Positions 15,269 to 23,143 of a DNA stretch of 34,884 nt are shown piece after piece. Every line of letters begins with the position of its first letter. Within the stretch, counting starts at the first letter, position 1. Both the position numbers and the translations under genes were made by a program. Source of the stretch: Candidatus Rokuibacteriota bacterium (GTDB lineage Bacteria; Methylomirabilota; Methylomirabilia; Rokubacteriales; CSP1-6); the NCBI GenBank assembly GCA_016209635.1, contig JACQWC010000207.1:1-34884 (forward strand), read 5' to 3'. Under the pieces are notes generated by a model, which ran no database searches, had not been told where the DNA came from, and saw only the letters and a program-made list of their open reading frames with translations.

Positions 15269-16001
15269 AAATATCCTCGAGACGCGCCAGCTCACTCGGC
15301 GGTTCGGGGGGCTGGTGGCCGTCGGTCAGCTGGACCTGACGGTGCGGCACGGCGAACTGCTGGCCCTGATCGGGCCAAACGGGGCGGGAAAGACGACCCT
15401 CTTCAACCTCATCTGCGGCCGGCTGTCGCCCACAGAGGGAGAGATCTTCTTCAAAGGCCGGAATATCACGGGCCTTCGCCCAGATCGGATCTCCCACCTG
15501 GGGATCGCTCGGACACTCCAGATCACCAGCATCTTCCAGGGATTGACCGTGTTCGACAATGTCTGGGTGGCGGCGCAGTCGCGGATGCGGTTCTTCAACC
15601 CGCTCGTGAAGACCGCGCGCTTTCGTGATCTCCACGCCAGCGTGACCGGCACGTTGGAGAAGTTGGGGCTGGCCGATAAGGGCGGCATCCTCGCCTCGGA
15701 ATTGTCGTATGGGGACCAGCGGCTCCTGGAGATCGCCATTGCCCTTGCGACCCGGCCCTCGCTCCTCCTCCTGGACGAGCCCACGTCCGGGCTCAGCGGC
15801 GTGGAGGCGGAGACCGTCACCCAGACCGTCGCGGAGCTCGTCAGGAGCGTCGACGTCATCCTGGTGGAGCATGACATGGGGGTCGTGATGAATCTGGCCG
15901 ATCGGGTTGTGGTCCTTCATGAGGGCCGAATCATCGCCGATGGATCCCCGGACCAGATCTCAAAGAACGAGCTCGTGCAGGAGGTCTACCTCGGTGGCTA
16001 A
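15255..16001 (+). CDS. livG: Branched-chain amino acid-type ABC ATPase, LivG
   Basis: A 248-residue ATPase of the importer, bound to the cytosolic face of the permeases. Walker A is GPNGAGKTT at about residue 40, followed by LFNLICGRLSPTEGEI. LivG-type features are GIARTLQITSIFQGLTVFDNVWV and the ELSYGDQRLLEIAIAL signature. Walker B is LLLLDEPTSGLS, and the switch histidine is in VEHDMGVVM. TTG 15255, eight bases after GGAGA, gives the usual family length; upstream in-frame starts would intrude far into livM. It overlaps both neighbours by a few bases. Confidence 0.92.
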   Translation: MWKDENILETRQLTRRFGGLVAVGQLDLTVRHGELLALIGPNGAGKTTLFNLICGRLSPTEGEIFFKGRNITGLRPDRISHLGIARTLQITSIFQGLTVFDNVWVAAQSRMRFFNPLVKTARFRDLHASVTGTLEKLGLADKGGILASELSYGDQRLLEIAIALATRPSLLLLDEPTSGLSGVEAETVTQTVAELVRSVDVILVEHDMGVVMNLADRVVVLHEGRIIADGSPDQISKNELVQEVYLGG

Positions 16002-16707
16002 GTCTCTGCTCTCGGTGGAGGGGCTTCACGCGTACTACGGCAAGAGCCACATCCTGCACGGCATCTCCCTCTCGGTCGGCTACGGAGAGACCGTGACGAT
16101 GCTGGGGCGGAACGGCATGGGAAAGACGACGACCCTGAAGAGCATCATGGGGATCCTTCCATCGCGACAGGGACGGATCACGTTTGATGGCCACGACCTG
16201 ATGAAGACGCCCGCCCACCGGATCCCTCGGCTTGGGATCGTGTATGTCCCCCAGGGACGCAACGTCTTTCCCGAGCTGACGGTAGTGGAGAACCTGCTGA
16301 TCTCGGGGAGCGGGAACCATGCCTCGGGCAACCTCGACGTTGTGTTCGAGGCGTTTCCTCGGCTGAAGGGCCGCGAACGCCAGTTGGCGGGAACGCTCTC
16401 CGGCGGGGAGAAGCAGATGCTGGCCATCGGCCGGGCTCTTGTTCTCAAACCGAAGCTCCTCGTCATGGACGAGCCGTCGGAAGGGCTCTCCCCCAAGTTG
16501 ATCACGATGGTGCGCGAGAGCCTCATAAAGATCCGGCGGGAACAGGGCGCTGGGATTCTCTTGGTGGAACAGAACGTCAAGCTGGCCTTGGACGTGGCGG
16601 ACCGCGTCTATCTCATTGAGAAGGGAGGGATCAAGGAGGAAGACACAGCGGCCGAACTGCGCGAGAAGAACGAGGTGTTGCTCCGTTATCTCGGGGTAAA
16701 GGTCTAG
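15994..16707 (+). CDS. livF: Branched-chain amino acid-type ABC ATPase, LivF
   Basis: A 237-residue ATPase, exactly the usual LivF size, the second ATP-hydrolysing subunit of the importer. Walker A is GRNGMGKTT near residue 37, then LKSIMGILPSRQGRI. The LivF-type segment GIVYVPQGRNVFPELTVVENLL follows. The signature is TLSGGEKQMLAIGRAL and Walker B is LLVMDEPSEGLSP; the switch histidine position is replaced by Gln in VEQNVKLAL, as is usual for LivF. GTG 15994 overlaps the livG stop and has AGGAGG upstream. It is followed by the binding-protein gene. Confidence 0.93.
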   Translation: MAKSLLSVEGLHAYYGKSHILHGISLSVGYGETVTMLGRNGMGKTTTLKSIMGILPSRQGRITFDGHDLMKTPAHRIPRLGIVYVPQGRNVFPELTVVENLLISGSGNHASGNLDVVFEAFPRLKGRERQLAGTLSGGEKQMLAIGRALVLKPKLLVMDEPSEGLSPKLITMVRESLIKIRREQGAGILLVEQNVKLALDVADRVYLIEKGGIKEEDTAAELREKNEVLLRYLGVKV

Positions 16708-16730
16708 AGAGGCAGGAAAGGAGAGGCGCC

Positions 16731-17990
16731 ATGACGAACCTGGCCCGAAGGGAGTTCGTGAAGACGGCAGGGGTCGCGTCACTCGGGGCGGTGGGAGCCC
16801 TCTCGATCCCCCGTCTGTCGAGGGCATCGTCCGAGCCGATCCTCTTAGGGAGCCTACAGGATCTGACGGGCCCTCTGGCTTCCTGGGGCTACTGGCTGGA
16901 CCGGGCTACGAAGGCCGCCGTCGAGCAGGTCAACAAGAGCGGCGGGATCGCCGGGCGAGAAGTGAAGCTGATCACGGAGGACATCGAGGGGAACCCGACG
17001 GTCGGCACGCGAAAGATGCGTCGGCTCGTCCAGCGGGAGCGGGTCGATTTTCTGGTCGGGCCGCTCCATTCGGGGGTCGGAGTCGCCGTCGCGCCGGTCG
17101 CTCAGGAGCTGAAGATCCCCATGCTCTGCCAGGCGATGACCGAGGAAATGACGGGGACCCTGGCGAACCGATACATCTTCCGCACGACCTCGCAGGTCAG
17201 GGTCCAAGCGGAGGCAGGGACCAAGTGGGCGCTCGAAAACCTCGGAAAGAAGTGGACCTTCGCGTTTGCAGACTACTCGTGGGGCTGGTCGCACTTCAAG
17301 GAGACCTCGAAGCGGGTCGAGGCCGGTGGCGGAAGGGTGCTCGGAAAGATTCCCGTCCCGATCGGAACGAAGGATTTCCTGCCTTACCTGATTCAGGTCG
17401 ACCCGGCGACGGAGGTGATGTACGGCGTCTTCATTGGCGCCGACGAGGTGGCGTATTTCACCCAGGCCCAAACCATGGGGCTGCACGCGAAGATGAAAAT
17501 GTACTCTGTCGTCTGCACCATCGAGGCGGTCGACACGCGAGATCTCGGCCCGGCCGTCGAAGGGGCCTGGTTCCAGGAGTACCTGCCGCGGCGACTCAAG
17601 TACAAGGACACGCCGGAGAACCGGAACCTCCGGAAGGTGTGTGAGGTCGATCCCGAGGGCAAGCAGATCGGGGGCCCGAGGACCGTGGCGGGCTCTCACT
17701 ACTACGGGAACTGGGAGGCGGTGTACTGGATCAAGCGTGGCATCGAGAAGAGCAACTGGAAGAGCAAGAAGGACACCCGAGACTTCATTGTCGCCCTCGA
17801 AGGCATGTCGGTGAAGGAGAGCTACGAGTTCCCCCAGGGCGACAAGGTCATGCGGGCCGAAGACCACCAGGTGTTCACGGATCAGTCCATGTCCCACGTG
17901 GAGAACTTCCTGCTCGAGGTGAAGTTCAAGGTCCCGAAGGAAAAGATCATGTTCGACCCGCCGGTGAACCTGACTCAGATGTCACTGTAG
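16731..17990 (+). CDS. Liv-type substrate-binding protein (Tat-exported)
   Basis: A 419-residue periplasmic binding protein of the LivK/AmiC/UrtA fold, partner of the preceding permeases and ATPases. The N-terminus has a clear twin-arginine signal (LARREFVKTAGVASLGAVG, RR at residues 6-7). The mature part starts with EPILLGSLQDLTGPLASWG, the standard first strand, and VGPLHSGVGVAVAPVAQE forms part of the ligand cleft. ATG 16731 has AAGGAGAGG upstream. Exact ligand unknown; the family binds amino acids, amides, urea and aromatic acids. A strong hairpin follows the stop, probably marking the main end of this transcript. Confidence 0.92.
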   Translation: MTNLARREFVKTAGVASLGAVGALSIPRLSRASSEPILLGSLQDLTGPLASWGYWLDRATKAAVEQVNKSGGIAGREVKLITEDIEGNPTVGTRKMRRLVQRERVDFLVGPLHSGVGVAVAPVAQELKIPMLCQAMTEEMTGTLANRYIFRTTSQVRVQAEAGTKWALENLGKKWTFAFADYSWGWSHFKETSKRVEAGGGRVLGKIPVPIGTKDFLPYLIQVDPATEVMYGVFIGADEVAYFTQAQTMGLHAKMKMYSVVCTIEAVDTRDLGPAVEGAWFQEYLPRRLKYKDTPENRNLRKVCEVDPEGKQIGGPRTVAGSHYYGNWEAVYWIKRGIEKSNWKSKKDTRDFIVALEGMSVKESYEFPQGDKVMRAEDHQVFTDQSMSHVENFLLEVKFKVPKEKIMFDPPVNLTQMSL

Positions 17991-18008
17991 CGAAGGGGAA
18001 AGTGTGGA

Positions 18009-18039
18009 CCTGGACGGGGCTTCCCATGCCCCGTCCAGG
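18009..18039 (+). terminator. Perfect 12-bp hairpin after the binding-protein gene
   Basis: CCTGGACGGGGC (18009-18020) and its exact complement GCCCCGTCCAGG (18028-18039) flank a 7-base loop, starting 19 bases after the stop. No T-tract follows, so it is not a classical Rho-independent terminator; it could pause RNA polymerase or protect the 3' end of the upstream mRNA and lower expression of the genes below. Confidence 0.55.
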
Positions 18040-18072
18040 CATCGACTGCGACGCGGAGACAAGGGGCGAACA

Positions 18073-18348
18073 ATGAGGAGAGTCGGGAGCTATCTGGGTC
18101 TTGTCGCTTGCTTTTTCCTGGGCTACCAGACCTTGATCTTTGGACTCTTCCTGCTCCGCGCCGGCGCCTGGCCGAATTTCTTGAAGGTGCACAATTTCGT
18201 TGCGGAGGTCGTCGAAACCCTCTCCTACCGGCCGCCGATTCGGGAAGTCGTGAGGCTGGTAGCTGATCAACCCGTGTACATCTATGCGTGGGTGTTCGAA
18301 AAGACCCACACGACCGAGTGGCTCTTCATCTTCACCCTTTGGATATAG
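18073..18348 (+). CDS. Small membrane protein, truncated relative of the 18536 gene product
   Basis: A 91-residue protein with a hydrophobic segment at residues ~8-30 (LVACFFLGYQTLIFGLFLL) and a second hydrophobic stretch at the C-terminus. It aligns without gaps to residues ~35-112 of the membrane protein encoded at 18536: shared marks are LGY..LIF, P-N at the first loop, a Q-P pair and H-T-x-E-x-L near the end, about one residue in three identical. It stops where the relative continues into further helices and a Cys-Cys domain, so it is either a natural short form or truncated. ATG 18073 follows GGGGCGAAC. I do not recognise the family; a membrane role is all that can be said. No gene is seen in 18349-18535. 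Confidence 0.55.
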   Translation: MRRVGSYLGLVACFFLGYQTLIFGLFLLRAGAWPNFLKVHNFVAEVVETLSYRPPIREVVRLVADQPVYIYAWVFEKTHTTEWLFIFTLWI

Positions 18349-18535
18349 ACAGGACGGACGGAGACGGGAGGCCATTGTGGAGCCCAAGAGGAAGGATGTC
18401 CCAGACCGCTTAGCGGGACCAGGTTCCTCGACCGGTCCTGCATCCTCGCACGCTCTTGCTGTCGTCGCGGGCATGGGCCGAGGTGATTAAGGTGCCCAAC
18501 TGCGGCGCCTCCGCCCAGGCCATGGGGGCATTGGA

Positions 18536-19228
18536 GTGAGGAACGCTCTTTCCTATCTGGCCCGTGCTGTCCGGGAGACCTGGCTGGTAGCCAGTCGTGA
18601 GGTTGCCTCAAAGTGGAGCCTGTTCCTGCTCCTGATGTCCGCAGTCTACCTCGGGTATGGCGTCCTAATTTTCTCTTTGACGGTTTTGGGGACTGCCAAG
18701 TTCCCCAACTATTTCAAGTGGTTTCACATCTGGGAGGGAATCGTCGATGTCCTGACGCTCCCTATGCCTCTTGGAGCGCGGTACGACCTCCTGTCCCATC
18801 AGCCGCTGTTCGAGTTCGCCTATAGTCACCCGGTTATGCACACCCTGGAGGGCCTATATATTATGACCCTCCACGCGGCGCTCAACCTCCTGCTCATGTC
18901 TGCTTTGATCGCGGCTTACTGTCTCGTGATGGGCCGTGCCCTCCACATCCGAGGAGCCACCGGGAAGACGATGGGGAGCGCCGGCCTCGGTGGCAGCGGC
19001 GGGTCCGTGGGCGTGCTGACGGCCGGAGTGGCTTCCGTTGCATGCTGCGGCGGAAGTGGAGTGTCTGTCCTGCTAGCGGCGCTCGGGGCCGGGAGCCAGG
19101 TGGGAGCCTTCCTGGTCAAGTACGACGAGGCCTTTGCAGCCCTCGGGATCATCCTTATGCTCCTCAGTCTGTGGTTCGCGACGCGGTTGAGTTTAGCCGC
19201 TAGGTGCGCAACCGAGCGGGCGGGATAA
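18536..19228 (+). CDS. Polytopic membrane protein with a Cys-Cys motif, family not recognised
   Basis: A 230-residue protein with about five hydrophobic helices. The N-terminal half (residues ~30-115) has FLLLMSAVYLGYGVLIF and a loop with H/W/P residues. Next comes a helix LNLLLMSALIAAYCLVMG. The C-terminal half, after a glycine-rich linker (SAGLGGSGGSVGVL), has a helix bearing the pair Cys-Cys in ASVACCGGSGVSVLLAALG (residues ~160-178) and a last helix before a basic tail. The GTG start is weakly supported. Copies of its parts lie on both sides. Paired thiols within a membrane helix recall metal or thiol-redox membrane proteins, and the next intact gene encodes a Cys-rich DUF1326 protein; both links are inference. 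Confidence 0.7.
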   Translation: MRNALSYLARAVRETWLVASREVASKWSLFLLLMSAVYLGYGVLIFSLTVLGTAKFPNYFKWFHIWEGIVDVLTLPMPLGARYDLLSHQPLFEFAYSHPVMHTLEGLYIMTLHAALNLLLMSALIAAYCLVMGRALHIRGATGKTMGSAGLGGSGGSVGVLTAGVASVACCGGSGVSVLLAALGAGSQVGAFLVKYDEAFAALGIILMLLSLWFATRLSLAARCATERAG

Positions 19229-19239
19229 AGTGGCATGAG

Positions 19240-19642
19240 GTCGATCTGACCTTCAGGCTGGCGGACTGGGTACGGAGGATTTCGGAGATGAGTACTGGAA
19301 TCTTCTGATCTCGGTTCTCCTGTCTCTTCTGCTGGCAGCAAACGCGTGTTCGTTGAAGGCTCTGAAGACGAGGGGCGGCCCCGCCCGCTCAAAGGGAGTG
19401 CGTGCCTCGGAGGGGTGGGAGGAGTTATGGGAGCGGGGATTTCGGCGGCGGCCTGCTGTGGGAGCGCGTCGAGCTCGCTCCTCCTCGCGACGCTGGGCCT
19501 CGGGTCGTCCGTCGTCATGGCCGTCGAGCGGTTTGCGGCCCCTCTCGAGTGGCTCGGAATCGGCCTTCTCACTGGAAGCACGCTCTACTTCCACGGGAAG
19601 GTCCGTCAGGAGAGACGGATGTCGCGTCGACCGGACGCGTAG
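19240..19642 (+). pseudogene. Frameshifted relative of the Cys-Cys membrane protein
   Basis: Two frames together encode a copy of the C-terminal part of the 18536 protein. The frame through 19290 gives YWNLLISVLLSLLLAANAC, equivalent to its LNLLLMSALIAAYC helix. The frame of 19346-19642 gives GGVGGVMGAGISAAACCGSA and then SSLLLATLGLGSSVVMAVER, equivalent to its Cys-Cys domain. The change of frame must fall around 19390-19415. The open part, from GTG 19346 or ATG 19427, could still be translated as a short Cys-Cys membrane protein of 72-98 residues. Whether the shift is real or a sequencing error is undecided. It ends 11 bases before the DUF1326 gene. Confidence 0.55.
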
Positions 19643-19653
19643 AGGGACAAATC

Positions 19654-20268
19654 ATGGCACCGAAGTGGCACATTCACGGCGACTACCTCCTCGCATGCAA
19701 CTGCGACTACGGGTGTCCTTGCAATTTCAACGCGCGGCCGACCATGGGCTTCTGCCAGGGAGCCGTCGGCTTCCAGGTGACCGATGGCGAGTATGGGGAT
19801 GTTCGCCTCGACGGGCAGCGGGCGTTCGTCGCCGCCAAGTGGCCCGGCGCCATTCACGAGGGCAATGGCGTGGCCTCCATCTACATCGACGAGGGCGCGT
19901 CGCCGGCTCAGCGCGAAGCCCTCGTCAAGATCGTCTCCGGGGAGGCGGGAGGCCCTCCGTGGGCGATTTTCGCGGCGACGTTCTCGCATGTCCGGGGCCC
20001 CCATTTCGCGAAGATCCGCATGAGATTCGCGGGCAAGGACACCGAGGTCGAGGTGAACGGCCGGATCAAGATCAGCTTCCAGCCGATCCGGAACCCCGTG
20101 ACCAAGGCCGAGGCGACGCCCCGGGTCGTCCTCCCGCAGGGCTTCGTGTTCCAGGAGGGTGACCAGTACGCGCTCAAGGAGTTCTGGGTCAGTGACGGGC
20201 CGGAACTGAGCTTCGCCCACCCGGGCAAGTGCGGCGAGCTTGCCAAAGTCCGGTGGCAGGGGCCGTGA
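19654..20268 (+). CDS. DUF1326 domain protein, Cys-rich N-terminus
   Basis: A 204-residue protein of the uncharacterised DUF1326 family. The N-terminal segment HIHGDYLLACNCDYGCPCNF contains the family's C-N-C-x-x-x-C-x-C cluster (residues ~15-23), a probable metal or redox-active thiol site; another Cys follows in MGFCQGAVG. The rest is a beta-rich domain (IHEGNGVASIYIDEGAS, PPWAIFAATFSHVRGPHF). There is no signal peptide. ATG 19654 is used because the family starts just before HGDY; the longer open frame from 19402 covers the pseudogene. DUF1326 proteins often lie beside DUF2182 membrane proteins; here the neighbours are Cys-Cys membrane proteins of another kind. It is 18 bases before the nitrilase gene and probably co-transcribed. 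Confidence 0.85.
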   Translation: MAPKWHIHGDYLLACNCDYGCPCNFNARPTMGFCQGAVGFQVTDGEYGDVRLDGQRAFVAAKWPGAIHEGNGVASIYIDEGASPAQREALVKIVSGEAGGPPWAIFAATFSHVRGPHFAKIRMRFAGKDTEVEVNGRIKISFQPIRNPVTKAEATPRVVLPQGFVFQEGDQYALKEFWVSDGPELSFAHPGKCGELAKVRWQGP

Positions 20269-20286
20269 CCCCAAGGAGAAGCTGAT

Positions 20287-21348
20287 ATGACCAGGTATCC
20301 GGCATACAAGGTGGCCGTTGCCCACGTCGCTCCCGTGTTCCTGGACTTGGCCGCGACCGTGGAAAAGACCTGTGGCCTGCTCGAGGAGGCGGCGCGGCAC
20401 GACGCGCAGCTCGTCGCGTTTCCCGAGACCTACATCCCGGCGTTTCCGGTGTGGTCCGCGCTTCGGGCTCCGATCTATAACCACGATCTCTTTCGTCGAT
20501 TGGCGGCCAACTCGATCCGCTGTCCCGGGCCCGAGCTGGCGCAGATCGCGAGCGTTGCACGACGTCTGGGTATCGTTGTGTCCCTCGGATTCAACGAGAT
20601 CAGCCCGGCGAGCGTGGGCTGTATCTGGAACTCTAACGTCCTCATCGGGGACGACGGGACGATACTCAACCATCACCGGAAGCTCGTGCCGACATTCTTC
20701 GAGAAGTTGACCTGGGCGAACGGCGATGGGGCCGGATTGCGGGTCGCGGACACCCGTCTGGGACGCGTCGGGATGCTCATCTGCGGCGAGAACACCAATC
20801 CCCTTGCGCGCTTCACGCTGATGGCGCAGGGCGAGCAGGTGCACGTGTCCACGTACCCGGCGATCTGGCCGACTCGGGATCCAAAGGAGGGCGGGAATTA
20901 CAACCTCGCGAACGCGATCAGGATTCGTGCGGGAGCCCATTCGTTCGAGGCCAAAGCCTTCAACGTCGTGGCTTCCGGATTCATGGACTCGACGATGCGC
21001 GAGGCACTGGCCGATCTGACGCCCGACGCTTCGCGGATTCTCGACGCGAGCCCTCGAGGGGTGTCCATGGTCCTCGGGCCCACCGGGGAGCCGGTAGGCG
21101 AAGTCCTGAGCGACACGGAGGGGTTGCTGTACGCCCAGGTCGACATTGCGGCGTGTGTCGAGCCGAAACAGATCCACGATGTGGTCGGGTACTACAATCG
21201 GTTCGATATCTTCAAGTTGACCGTGGATCGGTCGGCGAACCGTCCCATCACGTTCGTGAGCGGGGCCGAAGCAGCCCGGGACGGATTGCCGTCAGGGGTG
21301 ACCGAACCCGAAGGGTCGCAGGTCGTCAACGTCCGGTTCGAAGGGTAG
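20287..21348 (+). CDS. Nitrilase-family carbon-nitrogen hydrolase
   Basis: A 353-residue cytosolic enzyme of the nitrilase branch, of typical nitrilase length. The Glu-Lys-Cys triad is visible: E47 in VAFPETYIP, K132 in HHRKLVPT and C166 in GMLICGENTNPLARF. The last motif, with Glu after Gly-Cys context C-G-E-N and the following NPLAR, matches aliphatic-nitrilase-like proteins better than amidases. Such enzymes turn nitriles to acids plus ammonia and usually form spirals. ATG 20287 has AAGGAGA upstream. It ends a long plus-strand run that also contains a Liv-type importer and a CoA transferase, which could together take up and use a nitrile or amide; that pathway is inference. Confidence 0.88.
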   Translation: MTRYPAYKVAVAHVAPVFLDLAATVEKTCGLLEEAARHDAQLVAFPETYIPAFPVWSALRAPIYNHDLFRRLAANSIRCPGPELAQIASVARRLGIVVSLGFNEISPASVGCIWNSNVLIGDDGTILNHHRKLVPTFFEKLTWANGDGAGLRVADTRLGRVGMLICGENTNPLARFTLMAQGEQVHVSTYPAIWPTRDPKEGGNYNLANAIRIRAGAHSFEAKAFNVVASGFMDSTMREALADLTPDASRILDASPRGVSMVLGPTGEPVGEVLSDTEGLLYAQVDIAACVEPKQIHDVVGYYNRFDIFKLTVDRSANRPITFVSGAEAARDGLPSGVTEPEGSQVVNVRFEG

Positions 21349-21394
21349 GGGTTGCCGGAGCGCTCTCAGCCAGCGGACCCACGCGCTCGCCGCG

Positions 21395-22237
21395 TCAGCC
21401 CTTGAGGCCTCTGCTCCCCCAGCCCGCCACGAGATGGCGCTGGACCAGCATGAAGAACGCCAGCGCGGGGATCGTGATCAGGACGCCGGCGGCCATGATC
21501 AGGCCCCAGTCGATCAGGGCGGAATGGAAGAGATCCTGGACGCCCACGGGCAGCGTCTTCAGCTCGTCCGCCGAGATCAGGATCCGGGTGAAGATGTAAT
21601 CGTTCCAGGCCAGGATGAAGGTGAAGATCGACGTCGCGATGACCCCGGGCAGGGCCAGCGGCACGATGATGTGGACGACCGCCCGAACCCGGCCGGCGCC
21701 GTCCACCAGGGCCGCTTCCTCCAGCTCCGGGGGAATCGTCTCGAAGAACGCGCGCAGGAGCCAGAGCGCGAAGGGCAGGCAGAACGACGTGAACGCCAGG
21801 ACCAGGGCGAGGTGGGTGTTCTCGATCCCGACCGCCTTCACGAGAATGAAGAACGGGATCACGATCATGATGGGCGCGAACATGTAGGTGCAGAGGATGA
21901 GCGCGGCGATCTGCTCCCGCCCGAGGTAGCGGTAGCGCGTCAGGCTGTACGCCCCCGCCACCCCCACCACGATGGTCAGGAGGACCGCTAGCCCGGCCAC
22001 CGTCATGCTGTTCCGGAAATAGATGAGGAAGCTGGTGGAGGTGAAGAGGCGCCAGAAGTTGTCCCAGGTCGGCGTCCTGGGGATGAAATACGGTGGCTGC
22101 GCGAAGACCTCCACGGGCGGCTTGAGCGCGGTGGACGCCATCCAGAGAAGCGGGAACGCCGCCTGGAAGACCAGCACCGCAGCGCCGACGTAGAGCAGCC
22201 CGCGACCTGCCGCCCGCCGCGCCCGCCAGGAGGTCAT
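21395..22237 (-). CDS. ABC transporter permease, MalG/UgpE type
   Basis: A 280-residue inner-membrane permease with six helices, second permease of the minus-strand sugar-type importer. Marks are ASTALKPPVEVFAQPPYF at the periplasmic entry, EEAALVDGAGRVRAVVHIIVP as the EAA coupling loop (near residue 180), and FILAWNDYIFTRIL. The ATG overlaps the stop of the first permease by four bases (ATGA, 22234-22237). I trimmed the longer open frame, which begins 62 codons earlier inside the upstream gene. It is the last gene of the operon and converges on the nitrilase gene with only 46 bases between. Confidence 0.92.
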   Translation of the reverse strand: MTSWRARRAAGRGLLYVGAAVLVFQAAFPLLWMASTALKPPVEVFAQPPYFIPRTPTWDNFWRLFTSTSFLIYFRNSMTVAGLAVLLTIVVGVAGAYSLTRYRYLGREQIAALILCTYMFAPIMIVIPFFILVKAVGIENTHLALVLAFTSFCLPFALWLLRAFFETIPPELEEAALVDGAGRVRAVVHIIVPLALPGVIATSIFTFILAWNDYIFTRILISADELKTLPVGVQDLFHSALIDWGLIMAAGVLITIPALAFFMLVQRHLVAGWGSRGLKG

Positions 22238-23121
22238 CCGATGTCCGTCTCCTTCCGGAAGAGCTGGAAGTAGATGACGGTGGAGACCATGAGGATCCCG
22301 AACATGACCACGGCGAGCGCGGCGCCGAGGCCCGCCTGGTAGTAGGTCAGGGTCCTCATGTAGGCGTAGACCGGGAGCGTTCGAATGAACCTTCCCGCCC
22401 CGGCCCCCTCCCCCATCAGCCACACGGTGTCGAACTTGGTGAACATCCAGATGCTTCTGAGGAGGATGACCACGAACAGGATGCCCCGGATGTGGGGCAG
22501 CGTGATGTGCCGGAATCGTCCGACCGCCGACGCCCCGTCCACCTTGGCCGCTTCATAGAACTCCTCGGGGATCGTCTGGAGGCGGGCCAGGATCGCCAGG
22601 AGCACGAACGGAAAGAATTGCCAGACGCTGACGGCGATCAGGGAGAGCATGATGTGGTCCGCGCCGAGCCAGCTGATCGGGTCCCGGATGATCCCCGAGG
22701 TCATCAGGGCGTAGTTCAGGAGGCCGTAGGTGTCGTTGAGCAGCCACTTCCAGAGGATGACGGCGACGATCGTCGGGATCATGTAGGGAAAGAGGACGAT
22801 ACCGCGCGCGAGGCTCCGGCCCGGGAACGACTCGTGGAGGACGAGCGCGGCGGCGACGCCCAGCAGGATCTGGAGGACGATGGTCCAGACCGAGTAGACC
22901 ACCCCGTACCAGAGGCTCTGCCAGAATTCCGCGTCGCTCCAGAGGTAGATGTAGTTGTCGAGCCCGATGAACCGCTGCTCGGGGAAGAAGGAGTGCTTCT
23001 CCAGCAGGCTGAGCCAGACGGAATAGGCGACCGGATAGATCGTCAGGGCCAGGATCAGCAGGAGACCGGGCGCGATGGTCAGGAGGCCAATCGCCTGCTG
23101 CGCGATCGGCCCCCGCCTCAC
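22234..23121 (-). CDS. ABC transporter permease, MalF/UgpA type
   Basis: A 295-residue inner-membrane permease with six helices: IGLLTIAPGLLLILALTIYPVAYSVWLSL at residues ~11-39, then the family's FIGLDNYIYL. The EAA coupling loop is YEAAKVDGASAVGRFRHITLP near residue 192. It lies between the binding-protein gene and the second permease, 22 bases after the former and overlapping the latter. Like the operon at 5710-8901, this one has no ATPase gene, so it must borrow one. Confidence 0.92.
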   Translation of the reverse strand: MRRGPIAQQAIGLLTIAPGLLLILALTIYPVAYSVWLSLLEKHSFFPEQRFIGLDNYIYLWSDAEFWQSLWYGVVYSVWTIVLQILLGVAAALVLHESFPGRSLARGIVLFPYMIPTIVAVILWKWLLNDTYGLLNYALMTSGIIRDPISWLGADHIMLSLIAVSVWQFFPFVLLAILARLQTIPEEFYEAAKVDGASAVGRFRHITLPHIRGILFVVILLRSIWMFTKFDTVWLMGEGAGAGRFIRTLPVYAYMRTLTYYQAGLGAALAVVMFGILMVSTVIYFQLFRKETDIG

Positions 23122-23143
23122 GCCCGGCCCCGAGGATCCGGTG

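Noticed and set aside
18349-18535. Continuation of the truncated membrane gene after its TAG stop
   Set aside because: None of the three frames aligns with the next helices of the 18536 protein, so no simple frameshift explains the truncation.
19606-21177. 523-codon minus-strand frame across DUF1326 and nitrilase
   Set aside because: Antisense shadow: lacks motifs, and both plus-strand genes are recognisable.
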